A DNA stretch of 46,866 nucleotides from an uncultured Oscillospiraceae bacterium (lineage in GTDB: Bacteria; Bacillota; Clostridia; Oscillospirales; Oscillospiraceae): positions 17,705 to 64,570 of the forward strand of contig CAJUPW010000015.1 in NCBI GenBank assembly GCA_910588635.1, given 5' to 3'. The position numbers were made by a program, and so were the translations under genes. Shown here one piece after another: positions 8,172 to 16,825 of the stretch (position 1 is its first letter; each line of letters begins with the position of its first letter). The notes below the pieces were generated by a model. The model had not been told where the DNA came from and did no database searches. It saw nothing but the letters and a program-made list of their open reading frames with translations.

Positions 8172-9176
8172 ATGACTGACCGCAGCGCATGGCTGGCCCG
8201 CCGGAAGCGGATCAGCGAGATCATCGAGGTGGGCAACGATCAGGACTGGCCCAGCCGGCTCTACGACGTTCTGAACGCGCTGGCTATTGTGCTCAATCTG
8301 ACGGCCAGCATTTTGTACACCTTCGCCCAGGTCCGCGCCCGCTGGGGTGGGGCTTTATTGACCCTGGAGCATATCACCGTAGCCTTTTTCGCGGTGGACT
8401 ACTGCCTGCGGCTGTGGACCGCCCGGTGCCTCTACCCCAAGCTGTCCGAGCCCCGGGCCGTGTCCGCCTACGCCCTGTCTTTCAGCGGTCTGGTGGACCT
8501 GTTCTCCTTCCTGCCCTACTTCCTGCCCATCTTCTTCCCCGCCGGAGCGGTGGCCTTCCGAATGTTCCGGGTGGTGCGCATCTTCCGGCTGTTCCGCATC
8601 AACGCCTACTACGACTCCCTCAACGTCATCACACAGGTGGTTGCCAGCAAGCGCCAGCAGCTGCTGTCCTCGGTGTTCATCATCCTGGTGCTGATGCTGG
8701 CCTCCAGTCTGTGTATGTACTCCCTGGAGCATGAGGCCCAGCCCGAGGTGTTCTCCAACGCCTTCTCGGGCATCTGGTGGTCGGTATCCACCTTGCTCAC
8801 CGTGGGCTACGGGGACATTTACCCCATCACCACCATGGGCAAGCTGTTCGGCATCGTCATCTCCTTCCTGGGGGTAGGCATGGTGGCCATCCCCACCGGC
8901 ATCATTTCCGCCGGCTTCGTGGACCAGTACTCCCGGGTCAAGCGGCTCAGCAGGTACGCCAACGAGGCCGATCTCCGCTTCGTTCAGGTGGAGCTGTCCC
9001 GGACCGACCCCTGGACCGGCCGGACCGTCCGGGCGCTGGACCTGCCCTCGGGCATACTGGTGGCCGCCATCCAGCGGAGCGGCCGGACCGTTGCCCCCGG
9101 GGAGGATACGAAGCTGCGCGCCGGCGACACTCTGGTGCTGGGCGCCAAGCCCCTGGACGACGATTTGGAGCTCTGA
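8172..9176 (+). CDS. Voltage-gated-type potassium channel with RCK-C (TrkA-C) domain
   Basis: This 334-residue protein has the six-helix plus pore architecture of Kv-type bacterial channels. An S4-like helix with repeated arginines (FRMFRVVRIFRLFR) lies near residues 135-148. The pore helix and selectivity filter TLLTVGYGDIYP lie near residues 205-216. After the last helix there is a C-terminal TrkA-C-like module (about 255-334) with PSGILVAAIQRSGR and RAGDTLVLG, a probable ligand-binding regulatory domain. It conducts potassium across the cell membrane. The ATG at 8172 has GGAGG six bases upstream; a TTG at 8160 is an unlikely alternative. Confidence 0.9.
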   Translation: MTDRSAWLARRKRISEIIEVGNDQDWPSRLYDVLNALAIVLNLTASILYTFAQVRARWGGALLTLEHITVAFFAVDYCLRLWTARCLYPKLSEPRAVSAYALSFSGLVDLFSFLPYFLPIFFPAGAVAFRMFRVVRIFRLFRINAYYDSLNVITQVVASKRQQLLSSVFIILVLMLASSLCMYSLEHEAQPEVFSNAFSGIWWSVSTLLTVGYGDIYPITTMGKLFGIVISFLGVGMVAIPTGIISAGFVDQYSRVKRLSRYANEADLRFVQVELSRTDPWTGRTVRALDLPSGILVAAIQRSGRTVAPGEDTKLRAGDTLVLGAKPLDDDLEL

Positions 9177-9210
9177 GCTGATTTACAACCAATAGAAAGG
9201 CGGTATATCC

Positions 9211-10410
9211 GTGGCCCTTACCCCCCTGAACATTCAAATGCTGGGCGGCTTCTCCCTCTCCCGGGAGGACGCCCGGATTTCCGTCGGCGGACGCCCCCAG
9301 AAGCTGTGTCTGCTGCTGTCCTTTCTGATTCTGGAGCGGCCCCGCCCCGTCCCCTGGGAGGAGCTGGCCGGTCTGATCTGGAGGGACAAGAGCGTTGATT
9401 CCTCCTCCCTCAACGCCCTGAAGGCCATCCTCCACCGGGCCAGGAGCTGGCTGGACCAGCTGGGCGAGGGGACGGGCCGGACCCTGATTCTCACCCGCCA
9501 GGGCTGCTGTCAGTGGAACCCGGAGCAGCCCGTCACTCTGGACGCAGAGGAGTTTTCCCGTCTGATTCGGGCCGGAGAGCAAGCCCCGGCGGAGGAGCGG
9601 CTGGAGCTGTGGGTTCGGGCTCTGGAGCTGTACCGGGGCGACTTCCTGCCCGCGCTGGGGAGCTGCCCCTGGGCCGCCTCTGTTTCCGCGGACCTCCATG
9701 AAAAATATCTCCGCGCCTCCCTGCAGGTCCTCCCTCTGCTGGACGGCCAGGGCCGGACGCAGGAGGCCGCGGAGCTGGCCGGCTCCGTCTTTGCCCTGGA
9801 GCCCCTGCGGGAGGACCTGTGCCAGTGGCGGCTGGAGACCTTGCTGCGCCTGGAGCGGCACAAGGAAGCCGCCCAAACCTATGAGGGTTTTCAGGAGCGG
9901 CTGCTGGCCTCCCAGGGCATCATGCCATCCGACAGGCTGCGGGAGCTGTACCGTAAGGCTCAGAACCGCCGTGACCCCCGGGCCATCTCCCCCGTCGCTC
10001 TGCTGGAGCGGCTCCAGGAGCCGCCCCACCCCGGCGCTCTGCTGTGCGACTACGATTTCTTCCGCATCGTCTGCCACTCCATGGCCCGCATGGCCGCCCG
10101 GAGCGGCGAGCCACTCCATGTGGCTCTGATCTCCGTCCAGCCCGTCAAGGACGCCCCTCTGCCCCGGCACAGCCTGGACCGGGTCATGGACCACCTTCAG
10201 GACGTCATCCGCCGCCACCTGCGCCAGGGGGACGCCGCCACCCGGTGCAGCGCCTCCCAGTTCGCTCTGCTGCTGCCCCAGGCCACCTATGCCAACGGCC
10301 AGATGATCTGTTCCCGGATCACCCAGGCCTTTGTCCGGCAGTTTCCCCACTCCCCCGCCGTTCTGCGGGTCTCCCTCCAGCCCCTACGCCCCGGCCGGAA
10401 GGAAAAATAA
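9211..10410 (+). CDS. BTAD-type transcriptional regulator with degenerate GGDEF-like domain
   Basis: This 399-residue protein starts at GTG with AAAGGCGG upstream. Residues 1-95 form a winged-helix DNA-binding domain (LGGFSLSREDARISVGG, then LNALKAILHRARSWL). Residues 105-250 are a bacterial transcriptional activator domain made of TPR-like helices (ELYRGDFLPALG, AAQTYEGFQERLL). The tail, about 270-395, has the GGDEF-fold pattern, but RCSASQFALLLP replaces the RxGGDEFxxLLP active site, so it cannot be a diguanylate cyclase. It may bind a ligand or a partner. The neighbouring channel and phosphoesterase genes may be co-transcribed. Confidence 0.78.
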   Translation: MALTPLNIQMLGGFSLSREDARISVGGRPQKLCLLLSFLILERPRPVPWEELAGLIWRDKSVDSSSLNALKAILHRARSWLDQLGEGTGRTLILTRQGCCQWNPEQPVTLDAEEFSRLIRAGEQAPAEERLELWVRALELYRGDFLPALGSCPWAASVSADLHEKYLRASLQVLPLLDGQGRTQEAAELAGSVFALEPLREDLCQWRLETLLRLERHKEAAQTYEGFQERLLASQGIMPSDRLRELYRKAQNRRDPRAISPVALLERLQEPPHPGALLCDYDFFRIVCHSMARMAARSGEPLHVALISVQPVKDAPLPRHSLDRVMDHLQDVIRRHLRQGDAATRCSASQFALLLPQATYANGQMICSRITQAFVRQFPHSPAVLRVSLQPLRPGRKEK

Positions 10411-10435
10411 CCTCTTTCGGAAAGGAGGCGCCCCT

Positions 10436-11533
10436 ATGGACAAGGCCATCGTAGCCCGGCCCCATTTTCCGCCGGGCCGGCGCATCGTCGCCGTCAGCGA
10501 CATCCACGGCAATCTGCCCTTTTTCCAGGCTCTGATGGATAAAATCCGGCTCACCCCCGGCGACAGCCTTGTTCTGCTGGGCGACATGCTGGAGAAGGGT
10601 CGGGACAGTCTGGCCCTTCTGCGCCGCCTGATGGAGCTGTCCGAAACCCACGCCCTGTACCCCGTCTGCGGCAACTGCGACGGACTGGTGCTGCGCTTCT
10701 TTGAGACCGACGAGCTGGACGGGCGCTTCTTCGCCTCCTACCTCCCCCGGCATCCCGAGTCCACCTTGCGCCAGATGGCCCGGGAGGGGGGCTTTGAGCA
10801 GTGGGAAGACCTGCCCCGGCTGCGCTCCGACCTGCGCGCCGCTTTCCCGGCGGAGTGGGCCTGGCTGCGGGCCATGCCCACCATCCTGAAGACGGAGCAT
10901 CTGGTCTTTGTCCACGGAGGGGTCCCCTCCCTGGAGGGGATGGAGGAGCTGGACCGCTGGCACTGTATGAAAAACGACGGCTTTCTGGACCAGGGGCTCT
11001 CCTTTGACAAGTGGGTCATCGTGGGCCACTGGCCCGTCACCCTCTACGACGAACACATCCCCTCCTCCGCCCCCCTCATTAACCGGGAGCGGAAGATCAT
11101 CTCCATCGACGGCGCCTGCGTACTCAAGGTGGATGGACAGCTCAACGCCCTGATGCTCCCCTCGGAGGACAGCCGGGACTTCACCTGGACCGCCTGGGAC
11201 GGCCTGCCCACCGCACGGGCTCTGGACGGCCAGGAGGCCAGTCCCGATTCGGTGAATATCCGCTGGGGGCGCTCTGCCCTCAGGCTGCTGGAGGAGGGGG
11301 AGGAGCTGTCCCTTTGCCGCCACCTGGAAACCGGCCGTGAGCTGTATATTCTCAACGAGTACCTGCGCCGGGACGGCACGGGCCTGTGGTGCGAGGACTC
11401 AACCGACTACCGCCTGAGCGTGTCCCCCGGGGACCTTTTGACGGTGGTACGGAAAACCAAAAGAGGTTTTTTGTGCAAAAAAGAGGGGGTCACAGGCTGG
11501 TATTATGGGCGATTATCGGCTATAATGGAATAA
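10436..11533 (+). CDS. Calcineurin-like metallophosphoesterase
   Basis: This 365-residue protein has an N-terminal metallophosphoesterase core. The ordered metal-site motifs are VAVSDIHGN (residues 19-27), LLGDMLEKG, GNCD, FVHGG and VGHWP. GNCD replaces the more common GNHD/E. Such enzymes hydrolyse phosphate esters such as phosphoproteins or dinucleoside polyphosphates; the substrate here is unknown. The last 90 residues look like a small SH3-like beta module (SVSPGDLLTVVRKTKRG). AAAGGAGG precedes the ATG. The gene is 25 bases after the BTAD regulator, so probably the same operon. Confidence 0.85.
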   Translation: MDKAIVARPHFPPGRRIVAVSDIHGNLPFFQALMDKIRLTPGDSLVLLGDMLEKGRDSLALLRRLMELSETHALYPVCGNCDGLVLRFFETDELDGRFFASYLPRHPESTLRQMAREGGFEQWEDLPRLRSDLRAAFPAEWAWLRAMPTILKTEHLVFVHGGVPSLEGMEELDRWHCMKNDGFLDQGLSFDKWVIVGHWPVTLYDEHIPSSAPLINRERKIISIDGACVLKVDGQLNALMLPSEDSRDFTWTAWDGLPTARALDGQEASPDSVNIRWGRSALRLLEEGEELSLCRHLETGRELYILNEYLRRDGTGLWCEDSTDYRLSVSPGDLLTVVRKTKRGFLCKKEGVTGWYYGRLSAIME

Positions 11534-11587
11534 ACTACAATTCCACGCCTCCGGCGGGGAATGAGATTGGCAAAAGGATTTGAATTT

Positions 11588-12496
11588 ATGTTGGATTTCC
11601 ACCCCCTCCGGCTGGAGGACCTGCCCAAGCTGCGCCAATTCTTCGGTTACAGCCGCAGCAGAATCTGCGACACCACCCCCGGCACCGTCTTGATCTGGCG
11701 GGACATCTACAAAACCGAATGGGCCGTGTACGGCGGCTCCCTCTACTTCAAGGTGGACTACCCCGGCCTGGGGCCCACCTTCACCTTACCCCTGGGGGGC
11801 GGGCGGCCGGAGCACTTCAGGCAGATTGCCGACTACTGCTGCCGCCGGAGCATGCCCATCGCCTTCTACCCCGTGCCCAAGGACGAGCTGGAGCAGCTCC
11901 AGGAGTTCTTCCCCGCCAGCACCGCCGTGGGGGAGCGGGACAGCTTCGACTACCTCTACCGGGCTGAGGATTTGAAATATTTCCGGGGGAAAAAGCTCAG
12001 CGGCCAGCGCAACCATGTGAACAAATTCCTGAAAACCTATGGGAATTGGTCTTTCCGGCCCATCGCCCAGCCGGACATTCCCGCCGTAAAGGCCTTTCTG
12101 GACAACTACGCCGCCCGGTGGGACAAGGGGGCGGCCACCTTCCACGAGGACATCGCCAAGACCCACGAAGTGCTGGACAACTACCAGACCTACGACTTGC
12201 TGGGAGGCGTACTGCAGGTGGAGGACCGGATCGCCGGCTTCTCCCTGGGGGAGGTCATCGGCGATACCCTGTTCACCCATATCGAGAAAGCCGACCGGGA
12301 CTACGAGGGCTGCTACCAGATGCTGGTGGCCCAGTTCGCCCAGCAGTTCGCCGGAGAAGGCGTCTCCTTCATCAATCGGGAGGACGACACCGGCGACTTG
12401 GGCCTGCGCACCAGCAAGCTGTCCTACCACCCGGTGGCTCTGCTGGAGAAGTACACTGTTACGGTGGACGAGCCCTGTAACTACTGTCAGTCGTGA
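11588..12496 (+). CDS. DUF2156 family protein (phosphatidylglycerol lysyltransferase C-terminal-like)
   Basis: This 302-residue soluble protein has the two-GNAT-like fold of DUF2156, related to the catalytic part of MprF and FemX-type aminoacyl transferases. Family-like segments are FHPLRLEDLPKLRQFF at the N-terminus, LSGQRNHVNKFLKTY in the middle and INREDDTGDLGLRTSKLSY near the C-terminus. The MprF membrane domain is absent, so it may use a soluble acceptor. The ATG at 11588 has AAAAGGA at good spacing; an upstream ATG at 11561 sits directly against GGGGA and is less likely. Confidence 0.8.
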   Translation: MLDFHPLRLEDLPKLRQFFGYSRSRICDTTPGTVLIWRDIYKTEWAVYGGSLYFKVDYPGLGPTFTLPLGGGRPEHFRQIADYCCRRSMPIAFYPVPKDELEQLQEFFPASTAVGERDSFDYLYRAEDLKYFRGKKLSGQRNHVNKFLKTYGNWSFRPIAQPDIPAVKAFLDNYAARWDKGAATFHEDIAKTHEVLDNYQTYDLLGGVLQVEDRIAGFSLGEVIGDTLFTHIEKADRDYEGCYQMLVAQFAQQFAGEGVSFINREDDTGDLGLRTSKLSYHPVALLEKYTVTVDEPCNYCQS

Positions 12497-12567
12497 GAAA
12501 ATTCCGTATCGTTTTTCAGCTATACTTTATTTAAGTCTTTCCACAAAATTACGAAAGAGGGGTTATT

Positions 12568-12900
12568 ATGAAGAAAAAAGCAGAAACAGCCGCGGCCGTC
12601 AGTACAGAGAGCACAAAACCAAAGGCTGGCAGGAAGGCCATGTCTCCCGAGGAGAAGGAGGCGGCCGCGAAGGCGCGGGCGCTGGAAAAGGAAAAGGCCC
12701 TGAATATGCGGCCGGAGATTTTTGTGCAGTATCAGGGCGGCGAGATCGGCATGGACGCCCTGGTGGATGCGGTAAAAGCAAGCTTCCGCGAGGAAAAGAA
12801 GCGCACCAGGATAACCAGTTTGAAGATGTATGTAAAGCCGGAGGAGCATACCGTCTACTATGTAGTCAACGAGAGCTTTGAGGGAAAAGTCTCCTTCTGA
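12568..12900 (+). CDS. DUF6465 family small basic protein
   Basis: This 110-residue protein has a low-complexity Lys/Ala-rich N-terminus (to about residue 45) and a compact C-terminal domain (FVQYQGGEIGMDALVDAVK, then LKMYVKPEEHTVYYVVN). This resembles DUF6465 proteins common in Clostridia, whose function is unknown. GAGGGG precedes the ATG. A strong terminator follows at 12923, so it is a single-gene unit or the last gene of the run from 11588. Confidence 0.7.
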   Translation: MKKKAETAAAVSTESTKPKAGRKAMSPEEKEAAAKARALEKEKALNMRPEIFVQYQGGEIGMDALVDAVKASFREEKKRTRITSLKMYVKPEEHTVYYVVNESFEGKVSF

Positions 12901-12922
12901 ACACCTTAACAAGCAGCAGAAG

Positions 12923-12953
12923 GCGCGCCGCGGTTATCCGCGGCGCGCTTTTT
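12923..12953 (+). terminator. Rho-independent terminator
   Basis: An 11-bp perfect stem (GCGCGCCGCGG with CCGCGGCGCGC), a TTAT loop and then TTTTT. It ends the DUF6465 transcript. Confidence 0.93.
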
Positions 12954-13024
12954 ATGGTTTGCGGAGCTTCCGGAGCGAGCCGGGAACCTGCGGTCCGGCA
13001 GTCCAGCTTCCTTCAGAAGTTCCT

Positions 13025-14368
13025 TTACAGTCCCTGGGCGATCATGGCCTCGGATATCTTTTTGAAGGCGGCGATGTCGTTGCCGGCGATGAGGTCGTCC
13101 CCCAGGCCGTACTCTTTGGCCGCCGCCGAGGAGGCGTCATAAATAGAACCCATAATCTGACGCAGCTTGTCGTCTACCTCGGAGCGCTTCCAGTTATAAC
13201 GGATGGAGTTCTGAGCCATCTCCAGGGCGGACACCGCCACGCCCCCTGAGCCGGAGGCCTTGGCCCCCGCCGTCATAATCTTTTGACTGCGGCGCAGCAG
13301 CTTCATGGCGTCGGCGGTGGCGGGCATGTTGGCTCCCTCCACGTAGTAGCGCACATCGTTGGCCAGAATACAGATGGCGTCCTCCACGTCCAGCTCGTTC
13401 TGGGTGGCGCAGGGGATGACGATGTCGGCCTTGACCTCCCAGGGCTTCTTGCCGGGGAAGAACTCCACCCCGAACTCTCTGGCGTAGGCGGACACCCGGT
13501 CCTTGCCGCTGTCCCGCATTTCCAGCAGAAAATCCTGCTTCTCCCTGGTGGTAATTCCCTCCGGGTCGAAGATATAGCCGTCGGGGCCGGAGAGGGTGAC
13601 TACCTTCGCCCCCAGCTGGGCCGCCTTGCGGCACACGCCCCAAGACATATTGCCGAAGCCCGAGACCGCGATGGTCTTGCCCTCCAGGCTGTCCCCCTTG
13701 CTCTCCAGCATCCGGGCCAGGAAATAGACGGTGCCCGAGCCTGCGGCCTCCAAACGGACCTTGCTGCCGCCGTAGGTGAGACCCTTTCCGGTGAGGGCGG
13801 AGCTCTCCGCCTTGCCCAGCAGCCGCTTGTACTGGCCGTACAGGTAGCCGATCTCCCGGGCGCCCACGCCGATGTCGCCGGCGGGGATGTCGGTATCCGC
13901 GCCGATGTAGCGGTACAGGGCGTTCATAAAGGACTGGCAGAAGCGCATGATCTCCCGGTCGCTCTTCCCTCTGGGGTCGAAGTCGGCCCCGCCCGAGGCC
14001 CCGCCGATGGGCAGGCCGGTGAGGGCGTTCTTATAGGTCTGCTCAAAGCCCAGGAATTTGACCACGCTCTCGTTCACCGAGGGGTGGAAGCGCAAGCCGC
14101 CTTTATAGGGGCCGATGGCGCTGTTGAACTGCACCCGGTAGCCGTGGCTGGTGTGGGCGTTCCCCTGGTCGTCCACCCAGGGCACCAGGAAGGTGACCAT
14201 CCGCTCCGGCTCCACCATACGGGTGAGCAGGTCCAGCTTCTCATAGCGGGGATCGTCCAGAGCGGGGTCGATCATCTCCAGCCAGGTCTGCACCGACTGC
14301 AGGTACTCCCCCTCGCCGGGGTACTTCTGACGGAGCCGCTGTAATACACGGGCCGCGTAGTTATTCAT
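13025..14368 (-). CDS. Glutamate dehydrogenase paralog lacking the catalytic lysine
   Basis: This 447-residue hexameric-type glutamate dehydrogenase is colinear with the well-studied Clostridium symbiosum enzyme. Lys89 (PYKGGLRFHP), Lys113 (TYKNAL) and Asp165 (PAGDIGVGAREIGY) are kept. The family motif GG-K-GGSDFDP reads GGASGGADFDP, so residue 125, the catalytic lysine, is serine (codon TCG). The block ANAGGV is changed to SGSGGV and the GLTYGGS region ends differently (KVRLEAAGSG). The Rossmann motif GFGNMSWG is intact, so it may still bind a nucleotide. It follows a normal paralog by 12 bases. It is unlikely to be a competent dehydrogenase; a regulatory subunit is plausible. Confidence 0.9.
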   Translation of the reverse strand: MNNYAARVLQRLRQKYPGEGEYLQSVQTWLEMIDPALDDPRYEKLDLLTRMVEPERMVTFLVPWVDDQGNAHTSHGYRVQFNSAIGPYKGGLRFHPSVNESVVKFLGFEQTYKNALTGLPIGGASGGADFDPRGKSDREIMRFCQSFMNALYRYIGADTDIPAGDIGVGAREIGYLYGQYKRLLGKAESSALTGKGLTYGGSKVRLEAAGSGTVYFLARMLESKGDSLEGKTIAVSGFGNMSWGVCRKAAQLGAKVVTLSGPDGYIFDPEGITTREKQDFLLEMRDSGKDRVSAYAREFGVEFFPGKKPWEVKADIVIPCATQNELDVEDAICILANDVRYYVEGANMPATADAMKLLRRSQKIMTAGAKASGSGGVAVSALEMAQNSIRYNWKRSEVDDKLRQIMGSIYDASSAAAKEYGLGDDLIAGNDIAAFKKISEAMIAQGL

Positions 14369-14380
14369 AGGGGTCCCTCC

Positions 14381-15727
14381 TTACACCAGGCCGTAGGCCA
14401 GCATGGAGTCGGCCACCTTCAGGAAGCCGGCGATGTTGGCGCCCGCCACCAGGTTGCCCGCCATGCCGAACTGCTCGGCGGCCCGGGCGGCGTTGTGGTA
14501 CAGGTCGGTCATGATGGTCTTGAGCCGGTCGTCCACCTCCTGGAAGGTCCAGGAGAAGCGCATGGAGTTCTGACTCATCTCCAGTGCAGACACCGCCACG
14601 CCGCCGGCGTTGGCGGCCTTGGATGGGGCGAACAGCACGCCGGCCTCCTGAAGGGCGTCCATGGCCTCGGGGGTGGAGGGCATGTTGGCCCCCTCCACCA
14701 CGGCGAAGCAGCCGTTCTTTATCAGGGCCCTGGCCCCCTCCAGAGGCAGCTCGTTTTGGGTGGCGCAAGGCAGAGCGATGTCACAGGGGACATTCCAGAT
14801 GTTGACGCAGCCCTCGTGGTACTCCACGCCGGGTCTGCGCTCGGCGTACTCCTTGATGCGGCCCCGCTCCACCTCCTTGATCTGCTTCATCAGGTCCAGG
14901 TCAATGCCGTCCTTGTCATAGACGTAGCCGTTGGAGTCGGACATAGCCACCACCTTGCCGCCCAGCTGGGCGGCCTTGTCGCAGGCGTAGATGGCCACGT
15001 TGCCGGAGCCGGACACCACCACGGTGGAGCCCTCAAAGCCCTTGCCGTTGTCCTTGAGCAGGCAGTCAGCCAGGTAGCACAGGCCGTAGCCGGTGGCCTC
15101 CTTACGGGCCAGAGAACCGCCGTAGGTCAGGCCTTTACCGGTAAGCACGCCGGTGAACTCATTACGCAGCCGCTTGTACTGACCGAACAGGTAGCCGATC
15201 TCCCGGGCGCCCACGCCGATGTCGCCGGCGGGCACGTCGGTGTCGGGACCGATATATTTGAACAGCTCGTTCATAAAGGACTGGCAGAACCGCATGACCT
15301 CGGCCTCGGACTTGCCTTTGGGATCGAAGTCGGAGCCGCCCTTGCCGCCGCCGATGGGCAGGCCGGTGAGGCTGTTCTTAAAGGTCTGCTCAAAGCCCAG
15401 GAACTTGATGATGCTTTCGTTCACCGAGGGGTGGAAGCGCAAACCGCCCTTGTAGGGGCCGATGGCGCTGTTGAACTGGATGCGGTAGCCCCGATTGACG
15501 TGGACATTGCCCTTGTCATCCTCCCAGGGAACCCGGAACTTGATGGTCCGCTCGGGCTCCACCAGGCAGTCCATGACGCCCTCTTTCATCAGTTCGGGCC
15601 GGGCGTTGGCAACAGGGGCCAGGGAGGTGAGCACCTCCCGCACCGCCTGGTGAAATTCCCTTTCGCCGGGGTCTCGCCGGATAACCCGCTCCATCAAATC
15701 GTTTAAATACTCATTCTGAATGCTCAT
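14381..15727 (-). CDS. gdhA: Glutamate dehydrogenase
   Basis: This 448-residue enzyme interconverts glutamate with 2-oxoglutarate and ammonia using NAD(P). All hallmark residues are present: Lys93 in PYKGGLRFHP, Lys117 in TFKNSL, catalytic Lys129 in GGGKGGSDFDP, the aspartate in PAGDIGVGAREIGY and the serine of GGVAVSALEMSQNS. The nucleotide-binding segment is SGSGNVAIYACDKAAQLGGK. The start is ATG with GGGAGGAAG upstream. It is the first gene of a two-gene unit with a defective paralog. A palindrome, GTTAAT/ATTAAC, overlaps its probable promoter. With the two glutamine synthetases it makes this a nitrogen-assimilation neighbourhood. Confidence 0.96.
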   Translation of the reverse strand: MSIQNEYLNDLMERVIRRDPGEREFHQAVREVLTSLAPVANARPELMKEGVMDCLVEPERTIKFRVPWEDDKGNVHVNRGYRIQFNSAIGPYKGGLRFHPSVNESIIKFLGFEQTFKNSLTGLPIGGGKGGSDFDPKGKSEAEVMRFCQSFMNELFKYIGPDTDVPAGDIGVGAREIGYLFGQYKRLRNEFTGVLTGKGLTYGGSLARKEATGYGLCYLADCLLKDNGKGFEGSTVVVSGSGNVAIYACDKAAQLGGKVVAMSDSNGYVYDKDGIDLDLMKQIKEVERGRIKEYAERRPGVEYHEGCVNIWNVPCDIALPCATQNELPLEGARALIKNGCFAVVEGANMPSTPEAMDALQEAGVLFAPSKAANAGGVAVSALEMSQNSMRFSWTFQEVDDRLKTIMTDLYHNAARAAEQFGMAGNLVAGANIAGFLKVADSMLAYGLV

Positions 15728-15788
15728 ACTCTCTTCCTCCCGAAAGTTGTCCCGCCGGAGCTTGCTCTATCCTTACCGCCGGCGGATT

Positions 15789-15823
15789 GTTAATACATTA
15801 ACACGATTATTTTTGCAAGTCAA
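15789..15823 (-). promoter_or_regulatory. Candidate gdhA promoter with overlapping palindrome
   Basis: TTGACT (15823-15818) is spaced 17 bases from TAATGT on the leftward strand. The -10 region lies inside GTTAAT-N2-ATTAAC (15789-15802), a perfect 6-bp inverted repeat that could be a repressor site. Confidence 0.5.
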
Positions 15824-15950
15824 TGCTCCATTCCTTGCAAATTTTATTTTTGTTCAATGCGCTAAAGCATTAGTTTGCCAGTTCATCGCTTTTGGCGTTT
15901 TGACGGCGTTCTCCTCCTCCCGTCCGTGCCCGCCTGCGGGAAACTCCATA

Positions 15951-15979
15951 TTGTATTTCCCAGATCATTGTGATATAAT
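15951..15979 (+). promoter_or_regulatory. Promoter of the CatA-like gene
   Basis: TTGTAT, 17 bases, then TATAAT preceded by TG (extended -10). It lies 46 bases upstream of the ATG. Confidence 0.7.
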
Positions 15980-16024
15980 GCAGCCCCTTTATTTTTGTAC
16001 CGCAGTTTGAGAGGAGGAAACAAG

Positions 16025-16651
16025 ATGAGAGCGTTAGATCCGGCCCGGACCGAACGGGCGGACGCCTTCGCGCTTTGGATGAAAGCGCCCATGCCCATGG
16101 TCACGCTGTTCAAAACGCTGGATGTTACCCCCCTGACGCGGCAGAGCCGCAAATTCAACATGCTGATGTGCTGGTGCGTCGGCAAAGCCGCCTCCCAGGT
16201 GGAGCAGTTCTATTTGCTGCCCGTAGAGGGCGGTATGATGGAGTACGACCGGCTGGCGGTGAATACGGTGGTCGCCCTCAGGGACGGCGGAATCAGCACC
16301 TGCGACATCCCTTTTTCTAAGGATTTGGAGCAGTTTGAAGCAGATTACCTGCGTCTCACCGCCCTCGTTCGGGACACCTGCCGCCCTTTCGACCTGGAGG
16401 ACCACATGGTCATTGGCACCTCCGCTCTGGTCCAGACCGAGATCGATGGGGCGGTGAACATCTACGCCGGGTGCTACAATAATCCCTTTATGATCTGGGG
16501 CAAATGCAGAAAGCGGTGGTTCAGGACCCTTCTCCCGGTCTCCTTCCAGTTCCACCACACCCAGATGGACGGCGCCCATGCCGCCCGGTTTCTGGAGCTT
16601 TTGCAGGAGGAGATCAGACAATTCCATTCGCAGGTCAAAGCCTCCGGCTGA
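16025..16651 (+). CDS. CatA-like acyltransferase
   Basis: This 208-residue protein is of the chloramphenicol acetyltransferase family (type A fold), which uses acetyl-CoA or similar donors. The catalytic histidine motif HHxxxDG is visible as FHHTQMDGAHAARFL near residues 180-194, and the protein has the usual length. The N-terminal half has LFKTLDVTPLTRQSRKFN and VNTVVALRDGG. Chromosomal CatA-like proteins of gut Firmicutes often have unknown natural acceptors, so resistance should not be assumed. GAGGAGGAAA precedes the ATG. A hairpin overlaps the stop codon. Confidence 0.82.
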   Translation: MRALDPARTERADAFALWMKAPMPMVTLFKTLDVTPLTRQSRKFNMLMCWCVGKAASQVEQFYLLPVEGGMMEYDRLAVNTVVALRDGGISTCDIPFSKDLEQFEADYLRLTALVRDTCRPFDLEDHMVIGTSALVQTEIDGAVNIYAGCYNNPFMIWGKCRKRWFRTLLPVSFQFHHTQMDGAHAARFLELLQEEIRQFHSQVKASG

Positions 16652-16662
16652 ACCGGAGGCTT
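16638..16662 (+). terminator. Hairpin overlapping the CatA-like stop codon
   Basis: AAGCCTCCGG and CCGGAGGCTT form a perfect 10-bp stem with loop CTGAA, which contains the stop codon. There is no T-run, so it may be a weak terminator or RNA stabiliser. Confidence 0.5.
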
Positions 16663-16825
16663 GAATTGGCCTGGCCAGATATGGACAAAAGTCCTTCAAG
16701 GGGTCCCGGAAGGTCGCCGCATAAAATGCGTGTTTCTTTTGCAGTATATCAAGAAGCAGTGATATATTTTCATCGGAACGCAAACCGTCATCCGCAATTT
16801 CCAGACATCTCCAAGGCGGGCACCA

